From Phoronis australis (Eukaryota > Phoronida > Phoronidae), in the NCBI GenBank assembly GCA_002633005.1, contig NMRA01000232.1, forward strand, positions 151,181-201,457: a DNA stretch of 50,277 bases, in the 5' to 3' direction. The notes beneath the pieces are model-generated. The model was given only the letters and a program-made list of their open reading frames with translations. It was not told the origin of the DNA and made no database searches. Both the position numbers and the translations under genes were made by a program. This document shows positions 34,484 to 44,138 of this stretch, piece after piece; positions within the stretch are counted from its first letter, which is position 1, and each line of letters starts with the position of its first letter.

Positions 34484-37303
34484 ATGCCGTTTGCGAAGCC
34501 CAGATCCAGAGCTAAGTATGCAGAGAAAGAGAAAAAAGACGCAGAGAGGCTCCATCTGTTGAAATCAGTTGTTGATGGATTGAGGGAAAAGCGAGACAAG
34601 GGCGGAGGCTCTGTGCGGCTCATGACTCCAGAGGAGACGGAGTTCATTCGGCTAAAGAATAGAATGAGGAGGAGACGACAGCGTGAACGACAAAGAGCGA
34701 TAATGCAGGTTTATGCGCTTGTCTATTTGTTCAGATGGTTACTTTACTTTCCAGTGCTAATAATGTGGGTCTGTGTGTGTTGTAAACCGAAAAACTGAAA
34801 TCTCATATAACTGAATTACGTAGCCAGGGCTCATCAACAAACTGGGTGAGGTCCTAGCTGGTACAGACGATGTGTACGATTAACACAAGCTGCCAACGTC
34901 ATATGACAGTTCGCGGGTAATATTGTCTGCACTTGGAAGAGAGTGTAGTTGTCCAAGGAGGGGAATTCAGAACCAGTGATAGATCTAGGATTAAGGGGGC
35001 CCAACATTTTGTAGCACCGAATGGAGGGAGGTCGGGAGGGTGGTTTCTAGCTTCTTCTGCCCAGGGGAGAATTTTGTTTGTGTCTCAGAAAACAAGCATT
35101 TACCTTGATTTCTGAAGTAGAATAAAGAAGAAAAAAACCCTGAGAATATGTGTAAAACTGGAAAATTTGTAAAATTGCAAGGACTCTAACCAGAGTTTTT
35201 ATGCTCTTCCATTTCGCCACAGCGCTTCCACCTACAACGTCATGCTAATTAGAGTCACACTTATTTATGGTCCACAGCATTCGCATGCGAATCTGCCTCT
35301 TCTCCTGTTTATTTCACGCTTTATATTTTGTGTAATTCAGTTCATAGCAAAAGTAATTGTTGTGTTTAAAGTTGCCTAAAAGACCAAATCCATTTTCGTG
35401 TTGGCATGAACCACGTGCTTGCTTTGCAAATCATCTTAATTTAAATGTTTAACAAAGAGAGAATTATGAGTTTCTGATTGATTCACTAAGGCTTCGATTA
35501 AAATTTACATCTTAACCAGCAGGGTCTGAACACCCCCCAACATGCACACACAAACCAAAAACTCCACACATTGTCAAATCTTGTTTCGGCCATGTAATGT
35601 TAATTAGCAGGTTAATTATTAAACTCAATATTTCCTTGCTTTTGTTGTTTTATTTATTTTGCGGTCTCCAAGTGGAGAGGGGGCCTCCCAAATCCGCCTA
35701 TGAGAACCATGGTAATCGCTATACGAAGGCTATGTTTTGCAGGCCAGTCAGAATAACCAACAAGTACAGAGTCAGAGTTCAAAATCTGCTGAAGTGAGAT
35801 CCCACCCAGGAGATGTCACAAGAGGGAGTTTGTGTATTGGAAAAACTGTCAGCTACTCAGGAGGTTTGTGGAAAAATTTCTGAATGCTCAAATAGAAGGA
35901 CAAAGCATTTAATTTAATGTTGTCTCAAGGAATTGCCAAATTGAGTTCTCTAAGTTACTTCTGTACTCTTAAATTTCACAGGAGTCAAACTGAAGTCCTG
36001 TCTTTCTTAGCTAAAACAAATAATGAGCAATATGTATTAAGTGTATGCATGCCCCTAGTTTATGTAAAAATTATTGGGAGTTGTATGTTATCAAGTTTGT
36101 GAAAATCTGCCTGTTCATAACCAGGTTTGCCTGCTACTTCCTCTGTGAAATGTCGTGCATTGCTAGTAAATTCTGATAGCTGCAGACTGGTCGGCAGGTT
36201 GGGTTCAAGAGAATCTGTACGCAGCAAAGTCCTGGGTAAAATGTGGCCTAAACAACAGTACTGAAATTATCTGTACATGTAGATCCAAGTAAACATATAT
36301 TTATTTCTCACTGCTTGTAGTTTGGCCTTCTAGCGCGCACAACTCTCAAATTTCATCATACTAGTAATATTTTGTTAATAAAGTACACAGAGTCATGAAT
36401 TTTCATTAGTAAAGCCATGGATCCAGAATTTTGTCGAGGGGGTCAAGCACTATGGACAATTGAGAATCATATGTATACTGATTCAGGAGGCCAAACTCAG
36501 ACAAGATGTGACTGGCTGACAATTGCAAGACCGCACACTTGGTGTCAAACCTTAGGCCTTCTATGTCGCACTAGGCCGAGACAACACTAACAAAACCCTT
36601 TTGAAGTGATGTTCTGTAACCATATATCACACAAGATGACATTCATTTTTCAGTGTCTGATTTGTGCATGGGCAGTGATCCTGATGTTTCAAGCGAGGAT
36701 GTCAAGCCAATTGTTATGAATGGGGTGGTTATTGAACAAGGACCGCTCGGTTCCCAGTCTGATGCCAACTCTGATGTAATGTCAGTGGCAACCCTCAACG
36801 ATTCCACAGATACAGGGTCTAGTTCTTTAGATCGTGTAACGACAGCTTTCACTGCTCACGAACAAAGTGGTGCACATGAACTGAGGGCAGGTGCTTTATA
36901 TCCAGGAGATCCATGCTTTATTCAGACGAGAAATTGTGTGGGAGTTGACACAGTAACACCCGAAGTGCATTCAGATCTGATGAGCCTACAAAGGTTAGTT
37001 TTACAGGCAAAGCTTGAGCAAGTTTTATCGGAGAAACAGAGAATTGACAGCGAGAGAAATAAAATAGAAATCGAAGGAATGAAACTAGAGGTGGAAAAGG
37101 GGAAAGTTCAGCTAGAAATGGAGAAAGTGAAAGCAGAAACAGATCTGATCATTGCTGAGCGTGAGAAAGTTCAAGCTGAAAAAGAAAAACTTCTGTCAGA
37201 AAAAGAAAAGTTGAACTGTGAAAAGGAGATGATAAAATATACAACAGAAAAAATCATTTTGCAAAAGGAGAAGTTGAAAAGAGAATTAAAATTTTGTCAT
37301 TAA
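34484..37303 (+). CDS. Three-exon gene, basic N-terminus plus coiled coil, function unknown
   Basis: Exon 1 is 34484-34708 (75 codons, ends ATGCAG|GT, phase 0). Exon 2 is 35743-35863 (after TTTTGCAG, 40 codons plus 1 nt, ends GGAG|GT). Exon 3 is 36654-37303 (after TTTTTCAG, to TAA). The phases join without a break to give 331 residues. Residues 1-75 are very basic with an RMRRRRQRERQR cluster, a likely nuclear or nucleic-acid-binding segment. Residues 76-225 are Ser/Asp/Val-rich and probably disordered. From about residue 235 to the end is a highly charged coiled coil (KEKLLSEKEKLNCEKE). An in-frame stop 18 nt upstream supports the start. AATAAA at 37871 could be the poly(A) signal. Similar basic plus 'EKEKL' coiled-coil architectures occur in transposon-associated DNA-binding proteins, but no SANT or bZIP is evident. 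I do not recognise the family. Confidence 0.55.
34974..35702 (+). mobile_element. hAT-like non-autonomous element D in intron 1
   Basis: The left end CAGTGATAGATCTAGG, then GGGAGGTCGGGAGG, matches elements A and B. The right end reads, inverted, CATAGGCGGATTTGGGAGGC. The direct repeat AGAACCA lies at both boundaries (34969-34975 and 35703-35709) and is a plausible target duplication of 7-8 bp, as expected for hAT. The size (~730 bp) is close to element A (746 bp). It ends 40 bp before the exon-2 acceptor. Confidence 0.55.
35743..35863 (+). CDS. Proposed exon 2 of the coiled-coil gene
   Basis: Preceded by TATGTTTTGCAG and followed by GAG|GTTTGTGG. It reads ASQNNQQVQSQSSKSAEVRS to start, a Gln/Ser-rich stretch. 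It enters in phase 0 and leaves in phase 1, exactly what exons 1 and 3 need. No homology was used; the case rests on splice sites, phase and composition. Confidence 0.5.
35864..36653 (+). other. Proposed intron 2 of the coiled-coil gene
   Basis: No other exon is needed to join exons 2 and 3. At 36414 CCATGGATCCAGAATTTTG resembles a degenerate transposon end. Confidence 0.4.
36654..37303 (+). CDS. Exon 3 of the coiled-coil gene, terminal
   Basis: An uninterrupted 216-codon frame, the longest non-repetitive one in the window, following a CATTTTTCAG acceptor. The first half is acidic and Ser/Thr-rich (DLCMGSDPDVSSEDV). The second half is a ~100-residue coiled coil built from repeats of E-K-x-K. 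It ends LKRELKFCH with a TAA at 37301-37303. Confidence 0.6.
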
Positions 37304-38139
37304 AAATACAGATTCTGAATCATATCTCTAATCACATACCCAAGGAAATCGTGGTAATATTGTTATATAATCACTCTTGAACACCCCGTACCCTAGACCC
37401 TCAGTCAGGCATACATTCAAGCCTAATTTCAACGGAATTTTTTTATTTTAGATGTATTGGGCTAACCAGATAGTCCCAGCAAAGCCTTGGTAAAATAAGA
37501 AAACGCGAGTTCAGTCACGCATATGTAAGCCCGTCAAATGATAAGTGAATCTGCCTTTTCGTGCCATGTTGCATCACTGCGAGATCCCAGCACAAACAAC
37601 AAAAGGTTGTATTGAATAGGGGTCTGAATAGAACACCATTGCGTGCGATTATTATTCGCAGCTGTTTGAATTAAAAGGCCGTGATTCTTGCGGTGACGTA
37701 AACGAAAGCAAGCTAATACGCCTAACAGTTCGTTATATTTAGCAATTTTGACACTAGTGGGCTCAGAGCGATGCTCTTAACATACAGTACTGTAGGAACC
37801 AAATTTACCGTTAAAGATGGGCTTTCATGATAGCATATTAGTGATTATGATCATGTGTCAAGGAATCATGAATAAAGGTAGTGCAGAGTCAGAGGTATCA
37901 TGGGCACCATCCCCAGCTCCCCAATTTTTGTATTGCTGCTGTGATCGCCATGTGGTTATGACCCTGGATCTACGCCTGTAGATTACATGCAAATTACAAA
38001 TCATTTAGATTATTGGTTGTGCACTTTTTTAAGTTTGGACGTGCTTTACCAAGTGAGCGATATCACAAGTGTTAACTCTGCTGAATGTGTCATTTCATGA
38101 TGCGTCCACATATACAAACGTGAGTGCTTATGTTACCAT
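37304..38139. other. 3' flank of the coiled-coil gene; no further gene seen
   Basis: AATAAA is at 37871-37876. At 37955-37977, CTGGATCTACGCCTGTAG is, inverted, another CTACAGGCGTAGATCCAG-type terminus. It could pair with the one at 36414, which would place exon 3 inside an old element. Confidence 0.4.
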
Positions 38140-39246
38140 CTTTTTGGTTCCTTGGGGCCTCAACTGTTGTATCTCTTTTTACAAGGATCTTAATGAGATT
38201 TGCCAGATGTATTCCCGGACCTATGAAGCTGACGACAAATTTGGAACTGATCTGACTACTGATCATGAAAACTGTCAAATGTGTTCCAGCTGAAAAGACT
38301 GCGGCTGATGTTGATTTTTGAATGAGCCCAAATATTGTGGTGTCCCCTTGTGGTAATTTCGTCCATGGTTGTATCTCCTTGTAGGACCTTTGCGAAGTTT
38401 GGCGAGTGTTTTCGTATGAATATGACAACGGGTGACGACTTTTGGATGGATCCGCCTACCCTGTGCCCACTAGTATCTATTGTATTTTTTACCCTTACGT
38501 ATTAAGGAAACAAAACCTATTCCTATTTTCGGATAGATTTGTTGTATTCTGTGCCATGGAGTGGCCATTTTCATTATTTATGAATCTGTTAGGCGTCCGC
38601 TTCTGTTTTTTGGACGGGTTTGGCTATTGTGGCACCCCCTAGTGGCTACTTTCTGCATGCGCAGTCGTATCTCCTTCATCACTTGCGTGAAAATTTGTGA
38701 ATTTTTTGTAATTGTTTTTACAAATGTTACGAGTGATTATGACTTTCGGTTGGATTTGACGAGCGCTGTGCCCCCCTGGTGACAATTTTATTTGTTTCTG
38801 TTTACGTCTGTGTCTGAAGAGTTCCTTGACAGAATTTTATGAAATTTGACAAATATGTTAATAGTAAGAAGACAACACGTGTCAATTTTTGGACCGATGA
38901 AACGTAGTTTACGGTGCCTAGCAGTCATTTTTATATGCCCACATATATGTGGACGCATTATGCCGTAATCTCCGTCCGTCAGGCGTCCGCTGCTCTATCT
39001 CCAAAATGCTTTGACGTACGTTCATAAAATTTTGCACATATGTTCCTAATATGGATGGGATGGCATGAGCGAACTTTCAGAATGGATCAGACTACCGGTG
39101 TGCCCCCAAGTGGCAATATTAGTTTTTTACACTTACCTCTATATCTTCAAAGGTCCTAAACATATTTTCATAAAATTATGCATATAAGCATCTATTGGTG
39201 AGATGACGCTATCCTCTCGTTTTCGGATGGATTCGACGTAGTTTGC

Positions 39247-39258
39247 GCCACCTAGTGG
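39247..39258 (-). promoter_or_regulatory. CTCF-core-like site, 12/12
   Basis: The minus strand reads CCACTAGGTGGC, a full match to the core CCASYAGRKGGC. Near-matches of 10-11 of 12 occur at 38634, 39102, 39405, 39685, 39843, 39979, 40125, 40284 and 40943, all on the same strand. Confidence 0.45.
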
Positions 39259-39547
39259 CCACTTTTGCTGTTTTCGAGTCTGTTTTTTGGCGTCCACCCC
39301 TCTATCAACCAAACCGCTCTAAAGATGATGGTGGAAATTGGCATGTATGTTTTTAATATGAAGAGGACGGCTGATGATTTTCCGATGGTTTCAACTACTG
39401 TGGCTCCTCCTAGTGGCAGTTTTGTCTCTGCGCCCATGGTTGTATCTCCTAAACCGTTGGCAGGGACTTTACTAGATTCTGCAAGTGTATTTATATGATG
39501 TTGACAATGGATGACGACGACTTTCTAACGGATCTGACTACCAGTGT

Positions 39548-39559
39548 GCCCCCTAGTGG
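39548..39559 (-). promoter_or_regulatory. CTCF-core-like site, 12/12
   Basis: The minus strand reads CCACTAGGGGGC. With flanks it is TTGCCACTAGGGGGCACAC, which agrees with the published consensus YDRCCASYAGRKGGCRSYV at 18 of 19 positions. It is the best site in the array. Binding by CTCF is inference from the motif. Confidence 0.5.
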
Positions 39560-41000
39560 CAATTAATTTTTTATGTTTACCTCTGTATCTTCAAAGGTCC
39601 TGGAGTCATAAAATTTGGAATATAGGCACCTATTAGTGAGTTGACACTATCCTTCCGTTTTCGGATGGATTTGACGTAGTTTGCACCACCTAGTGGCCAT
39701 TTTTGCTGTTTTCGAGTCTGTTTGTTAGCGTCCATCCCTCTATCAACCAAACCGCTCCAAGGATGATTGTGGAAATTGGCCTGTATGTTCTTATTATGAA
39801 GAGGATGGCTGACGATTTTCCGACGGTTTCGACTACTGTGGCGCCTCCTAGTGGCAGTATTTTTTTGCGCCAATGGATTTATCTCCTAAACGGTTTGTAT
39901 CATCTTTGCTAAATTTAGCAAGTGTATTTATATGTTAACAACAGATGACAACTTTCGGACAGATCTGACAACTAGTGTGCCCCGTAGTGGCACTTTTCAT
40001 TTTTTAGGCTTACCTATGCATCTTCAAAGGTCCTCAATGGATTATCAGAGAGTTTGGAATATAGACATTTATGTGTGAGATGATGCTATCCTCCAGCTCT
40101 GGGATGGAATCAAGGAAATTTTGCACCACCTAGTGGCCATTATTCCTGTTTTCGAGTCTTGTTTTTTGGCGTCTACCCTTCGATCAACCAAACCATTCTG
40201 AGGATGACTTTGAAAATTGGTATATGGTATATGTTCTCAGTGTGAAGAGGACTGTGGACAGTAACACATTCAACTACTGTAGCACCTCCTAGTGGTGGTT
40301 TTGTTTTGTTTTGTGCCCACAGCTGCATCTCCTAAACTCACTGCAGGATCTTTAAATTTTGTAATTGTATTTATATGAAGCTAACAACAGATGACGTCTT
40401 TCAGGCGGAACCAATGAAGGCTGTGTCCCAAAGTGGCAATTTCATAATTTTTTGTTTTCCTTTGTTTCTGTGAAGTTCCTTGACAGATTTTTATGAAATT
40501 TTCTAAATAGCTTTCTATTAAAGAAGTGATGACATGAACCCATTTTCAGATGAATTGGATATTTTTTTGACTTCTTGTGGCTATTTTTATGAAACAAATA
40601 AACAATCCTGGAAGCACTCTGTTTGCGGTGCATTCGTGGGTGCATTTCTATGCTCTGCATTGCTCTTATCATTTTCAATTCCATTTCTTTGCATCAGTCT
40701 CTCTATCCGTGTAACTGATTGAGGACCTTTTTAAAAAAATTGCAGCTGCTTTGCTACTGACATGACTATCACTAACGTTGATTTTCGCCAAGCTGGTATA
40801 ACTACTGTGGCACCCTCTATTGGCAATTTTATGTATTCTATCCACACCAGTATCTCCCTAACCCCTTGCCAAATTTTCGTGAAAGATAGCAGGTGTATTT
40901 CTTTGTGAATGTGGCACCAGATGGCAACTTTAGGATTTTTGCGCCATCCAGTGGCCATTTTTGCGACACTCATGAAAACCCCCAGAAGCTCCTGTTTGTG

Positions 41001-43868
41001 TTGCAACCGTTGACACATTTCGGGTTGCTCTTGTAACTTGGAGTCTGTCAAACTTAAGTTAATTATTGCTGCTAACAACAGCACTAGGTGTAGTGCAAGG
41101 CCACTCGATAACCTTGTCTTTCATTGATATGAATGCAAGCATTACGAAGAGTAAAGTATCGAGTGACCAAGGTGTAGTGTACCAGTACTACTCTTGTTTT
41201 TTTTACACAAAACAACTTGTTGTTTTCAACTACTAAGTGATCTAATATTTGTATTGCACGAATTGAGTCTTAATTTTCTTTCGTTCATGTTTTGCTTGTT
41301 ATAGACAGGGTCAATTGAGTACATGTGCCTTTTTTAGTGACATTTGCCCCCATTTTAATTGGGTGATCTCCAAATAAAATATGACGAACGACGTATTTCC
41401 GTGCTTAACACAGGACAGCTGTAAAAAGTAACTGGTTGGCTCTGGCTACAATTTCCACTGGGTCAGTGTGTTTTTTCCACCAGACTCATTGCAATCTCCA
41501 TTGTTCGCTGGTCAGTTTCACCATGGAAACTAACAGTACACACTAATTGCTGACCCAGAGCCGGTAGATGTACTCAAATGTTTCTTCATTCCAGAGCCCA
41601 GGTTCCTAGCAGTCTCAACCACATAACTTTCACTGTAGTCAGGGCAATTTGTTGATAAAACCACATTTACAACAATCATCAGACTTGTCCAAAATAAACT
41701 TCATGACTCATATTCTAACGGGGCCAGTGACATGAGATTTCATTCTACTGAAAGACACTTATTTCTTGTTTGCACAGAAGTGAAATAGAAAATTCCAAAA
41801 AAGTAATTTCGATACACAACTCTATCTCAAATTTAGGAAGCAGTATTGGTTCCTAGATCAAGTGCATATAACAATGATACAAAAGATTTCCTTTAGTACA
41901 AGACCAATTGGTGACGCGCCATATATAATGGCCGTAATATAATGCATACTTTACATGCCTAGATGCGGTAACTGTGATTAAGTGGCAAAATCTGAAACGC
42001 CAACATTATTAAAGAGAACATAAACATAATGTATGTACAAATAAAAATAAATTTTAATGAAATAACTTGGCAATAAGAGTCAACTGGATCAATTATCAAA
42101 TGAGCTCAAAAATTACACAAACATCACCGGCATGGTTAGGTTTCAGTCTCCACTCATTAAGAGAGGAAACGCTATGCAAATTAGCAGTCAATAAGGTAGT
42201 AACTGGAAGACACCTGAAGTATGGCATCCAATCCATAGATCCCTTCCTCTATCAGGAAACTTCCATAATGGACATGGTATCATCTGTAGGCAAGATTTTC
42301 TAGATTTTCTGAAATCATGAATGAATACATCTATGGTGAACAATAGGGTAAATGTTTCTAAATTTAGTACACAATATCGCCGACAACAGATTGAGTTCTG
42401 TAAGACCATGACCTGTCACTACTGTACAAGCTGACACAATAATAAATGTTGCAATAGTTTGTGCAAACCATCCAAGCACAGACTGTTGTCATTTTTCAAT
42501 TGCCACACTTTGTGGTTCGACATGCACAAAATGTCAAAAGATAACCCACAAACTGTAACAGTTTGCGTTGAACTTTGAAACACAATGACAATGCAACTGG
42601 GTGCTGTGATAGTTTTTACACATGCTTGGAGTCTTGAAGAATGGATGGTTCTGCCCATCCTCCATCATGCTGGCCGACTATTGAGAGAGTGATGAGTCTT
42701 GAGGCGACCGGAGGAACAAGATCGCTTTCTCACTTGTGAGCCACGCAATTGAAAAAGACTAGTATCATAGGCAACCTAATGGTGATGACTGTGAACAGGA
42801 TAACTATGGTGAAGCACAGAGTAATTAGTGGAGGCAACTTAAATACAAAGACATACAAGTATCATGAGATGTAAAAATAAGGTGGATGTCAACACCCAAC
42901 ACTGACATACAAAATGGAAAAGACTTGTACTATCACCTGCCATGAGTGATGTTTTGAAACAGGCACTGGATTTTCCACTGTTTTCCAAATTCTGACAGTT
43001 TTTGTTTTGAATGTTTGCACAAACTGCTGCAATATGAGGATATTGGCAGTTACCATGGTGACAGTATGTGGTCTAACAGCTGCTTCTATGCAGTAGAGCA
43101 GAGTAGGAATGCGTCATGACATTGTCACAGGAATTATAGTGGGAGAATAATTTAGTTTTGCGGCAGTATGCAGCTTTTCAGCTCCTGTTATTGTTTTGGG
43201 TATCCACTTCCCCTGCTTGTCCAAGTATTGTAGTGTAAATTACAGGCAGTCACAAAGAGACATGTTTCAGCATATCCGTTTCACAGGCCTTTCTTATGTA
43301 TGGAAGCTTCAATAATGGAGGTGGACCAACAATGATGACGTATCAACCATAATGCGTTTTCCTGGTTATTATTTCTGCATTTACTAACTTTCATTGAGCA
43401 AACAAAATGACTGACCAGCTGTTGGAAACCTACTGTTGAGCCGACTCCGACTGACTAGCTGTAGCTGTTGGAAACCTACTGTGGAGCTGACTCCCTAAAT
43501 TCACTAATTGGTTTTAGTAAATAGTGTTGAACAAATTGAAATCACAACCTTATCTTTAAAGTTACACTTAAAATTCATAAAGCAAACAATTGTTCAAGTC
43601 TTCTTGCCTTTGATTACAGTAGATGTTTTCTTATGTAGCATTGACATAAGCAACAGATCAATTGGTTGATTTCACAAAATGAACCAAGATGATAGAACTA
43701 TATCACAAATCAATAACAAGACAGGTAGGAATGCCTATAAAAGCATGTAATTCTCAGTAAAAACAGTATTTGCCAAGCCATCATTGCAACAAAAAATAAC
43801 TGAAAGAATAAGTTTTCGACAGAACTTCCTATTAAATCTACTTGCTGTACTTGGGTAGCACATTTTCT
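41001..43868. other. No gene seen; small inverted and tandem repeats
   Basis: Around 41435-41560, GGCTCTGG and CTGGGTCAG on one side face CTGACCCAGAGCC on the other. CACTCGATA / TATCGAGTG at about 41102 and 41157 form another inverted pair. At 43424-43490, CAGCTGTTGGAAACCTACTG is present in two tandem copies. ORFs at 42067-42303 and on the minus strand at 42188-42658 show no domain. Confidence 0.4.
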
Positions 43869-44001
43869 GTTACACAAAACTTGTTAAAGACACGACACTT
43901 GTCGTTGTTGAATATCGAACTTTGTTCCGAGGATACAAGTGGAATGGAATAAAGACAGTCAACAACGACAAGTGTCGCCTCTTTAACAAGTTTTGTATAA
44001 C
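43869..44001 (-). other. Long hairpin just after the HDAC8 stop codon
   Basis: Two 43-nt arms (43869-43911 and 43959-44001) are complementary except at three positions and enclose a 47-nt loop. Arms carry ACAAAACTTGTTAAAGA and CGACACTTGTCGTTGTTGA. The base of the hairpin lies 8 nt beyond the HDAC8 TAA, so it would be the first part of the 3' UTR in any transcript that reads through. The stem is longer than usual for an animal pre-miRNA. A small foldback transposon is the simplest origin. Confidence 0.85.
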
Positions 44002-44009
44002 TCTATTTT

Positions 44010-44138
44010 TTAAACAATGGCTTTATTCATACCTTTTATGGTGTCAACAATGTGAGTGATATCTGGCTGGATGTTATCATTACATCGGTTTCCTGGAGTT
44101 AGACACAACTCGTAGTCTGGTCCATAGAGGGTAAAATA
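44010..44138 (-). CDS. HDAC8 terminal exon
   Basis: Acceptor TTTTAG, then [15 protein letters not shown] and a C-terminal [11 protein letters not shown] with TAA. GGTATG after KIK could be mistaken for a donor, but reading through gives the expected length and ending. AATAAA at 44022-44027 (minus strand) lies inside the coding sequence as codons of MNK. Confidence 0.93.
   Translation of the reverse strand, partial: YFTLYGPDYELCLTPGNRCNDNIQPDITHIVDTIKGMNKAIV

Larger units (their letters stand above)
38140..41000 (-). repeat. ~146-bp satellite in a 438-bp higher-order repeat, CTCF-like core per unit
   Basis: About 18 diverged tandem subunits. Each holds a segment like ATGGTTGTATCTCCTAAACC, a segment like TTTCGGATGGATTTGAC and a conserved GCCCCCTAGTGGCAA. 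Starts of the last motif include 39102, 39247, 39405, 39548, 39685, 39843, 39979, 40125 and 40284. Neighbour spacings of 136-159 bp repeat every third unit, giving a period of 431-441 bp (most often 438). The minus-strand form of the motif (e.g. CCACTAGGGGGC) fits the animal CTCF core CCASYAGRKGGC. Edges decay gradually. No protein is encoded; the short ORFs here change frame between units. Confidence 0.85.

Noticed and set aside
38069-39912. Short ORFs within the 146-bp array
   Set aside because: Frames differ between units and contain no conserved peptide; the conserved part is the DNA motif.
44033-44034. Alternative splice donor AAAG|GTATG in the last HDAC8 exon
   Set aside because: Reading through gives a C-terminus of the expected length and sequence (IKGMNKAIV, stop); no further exon was found downstream.
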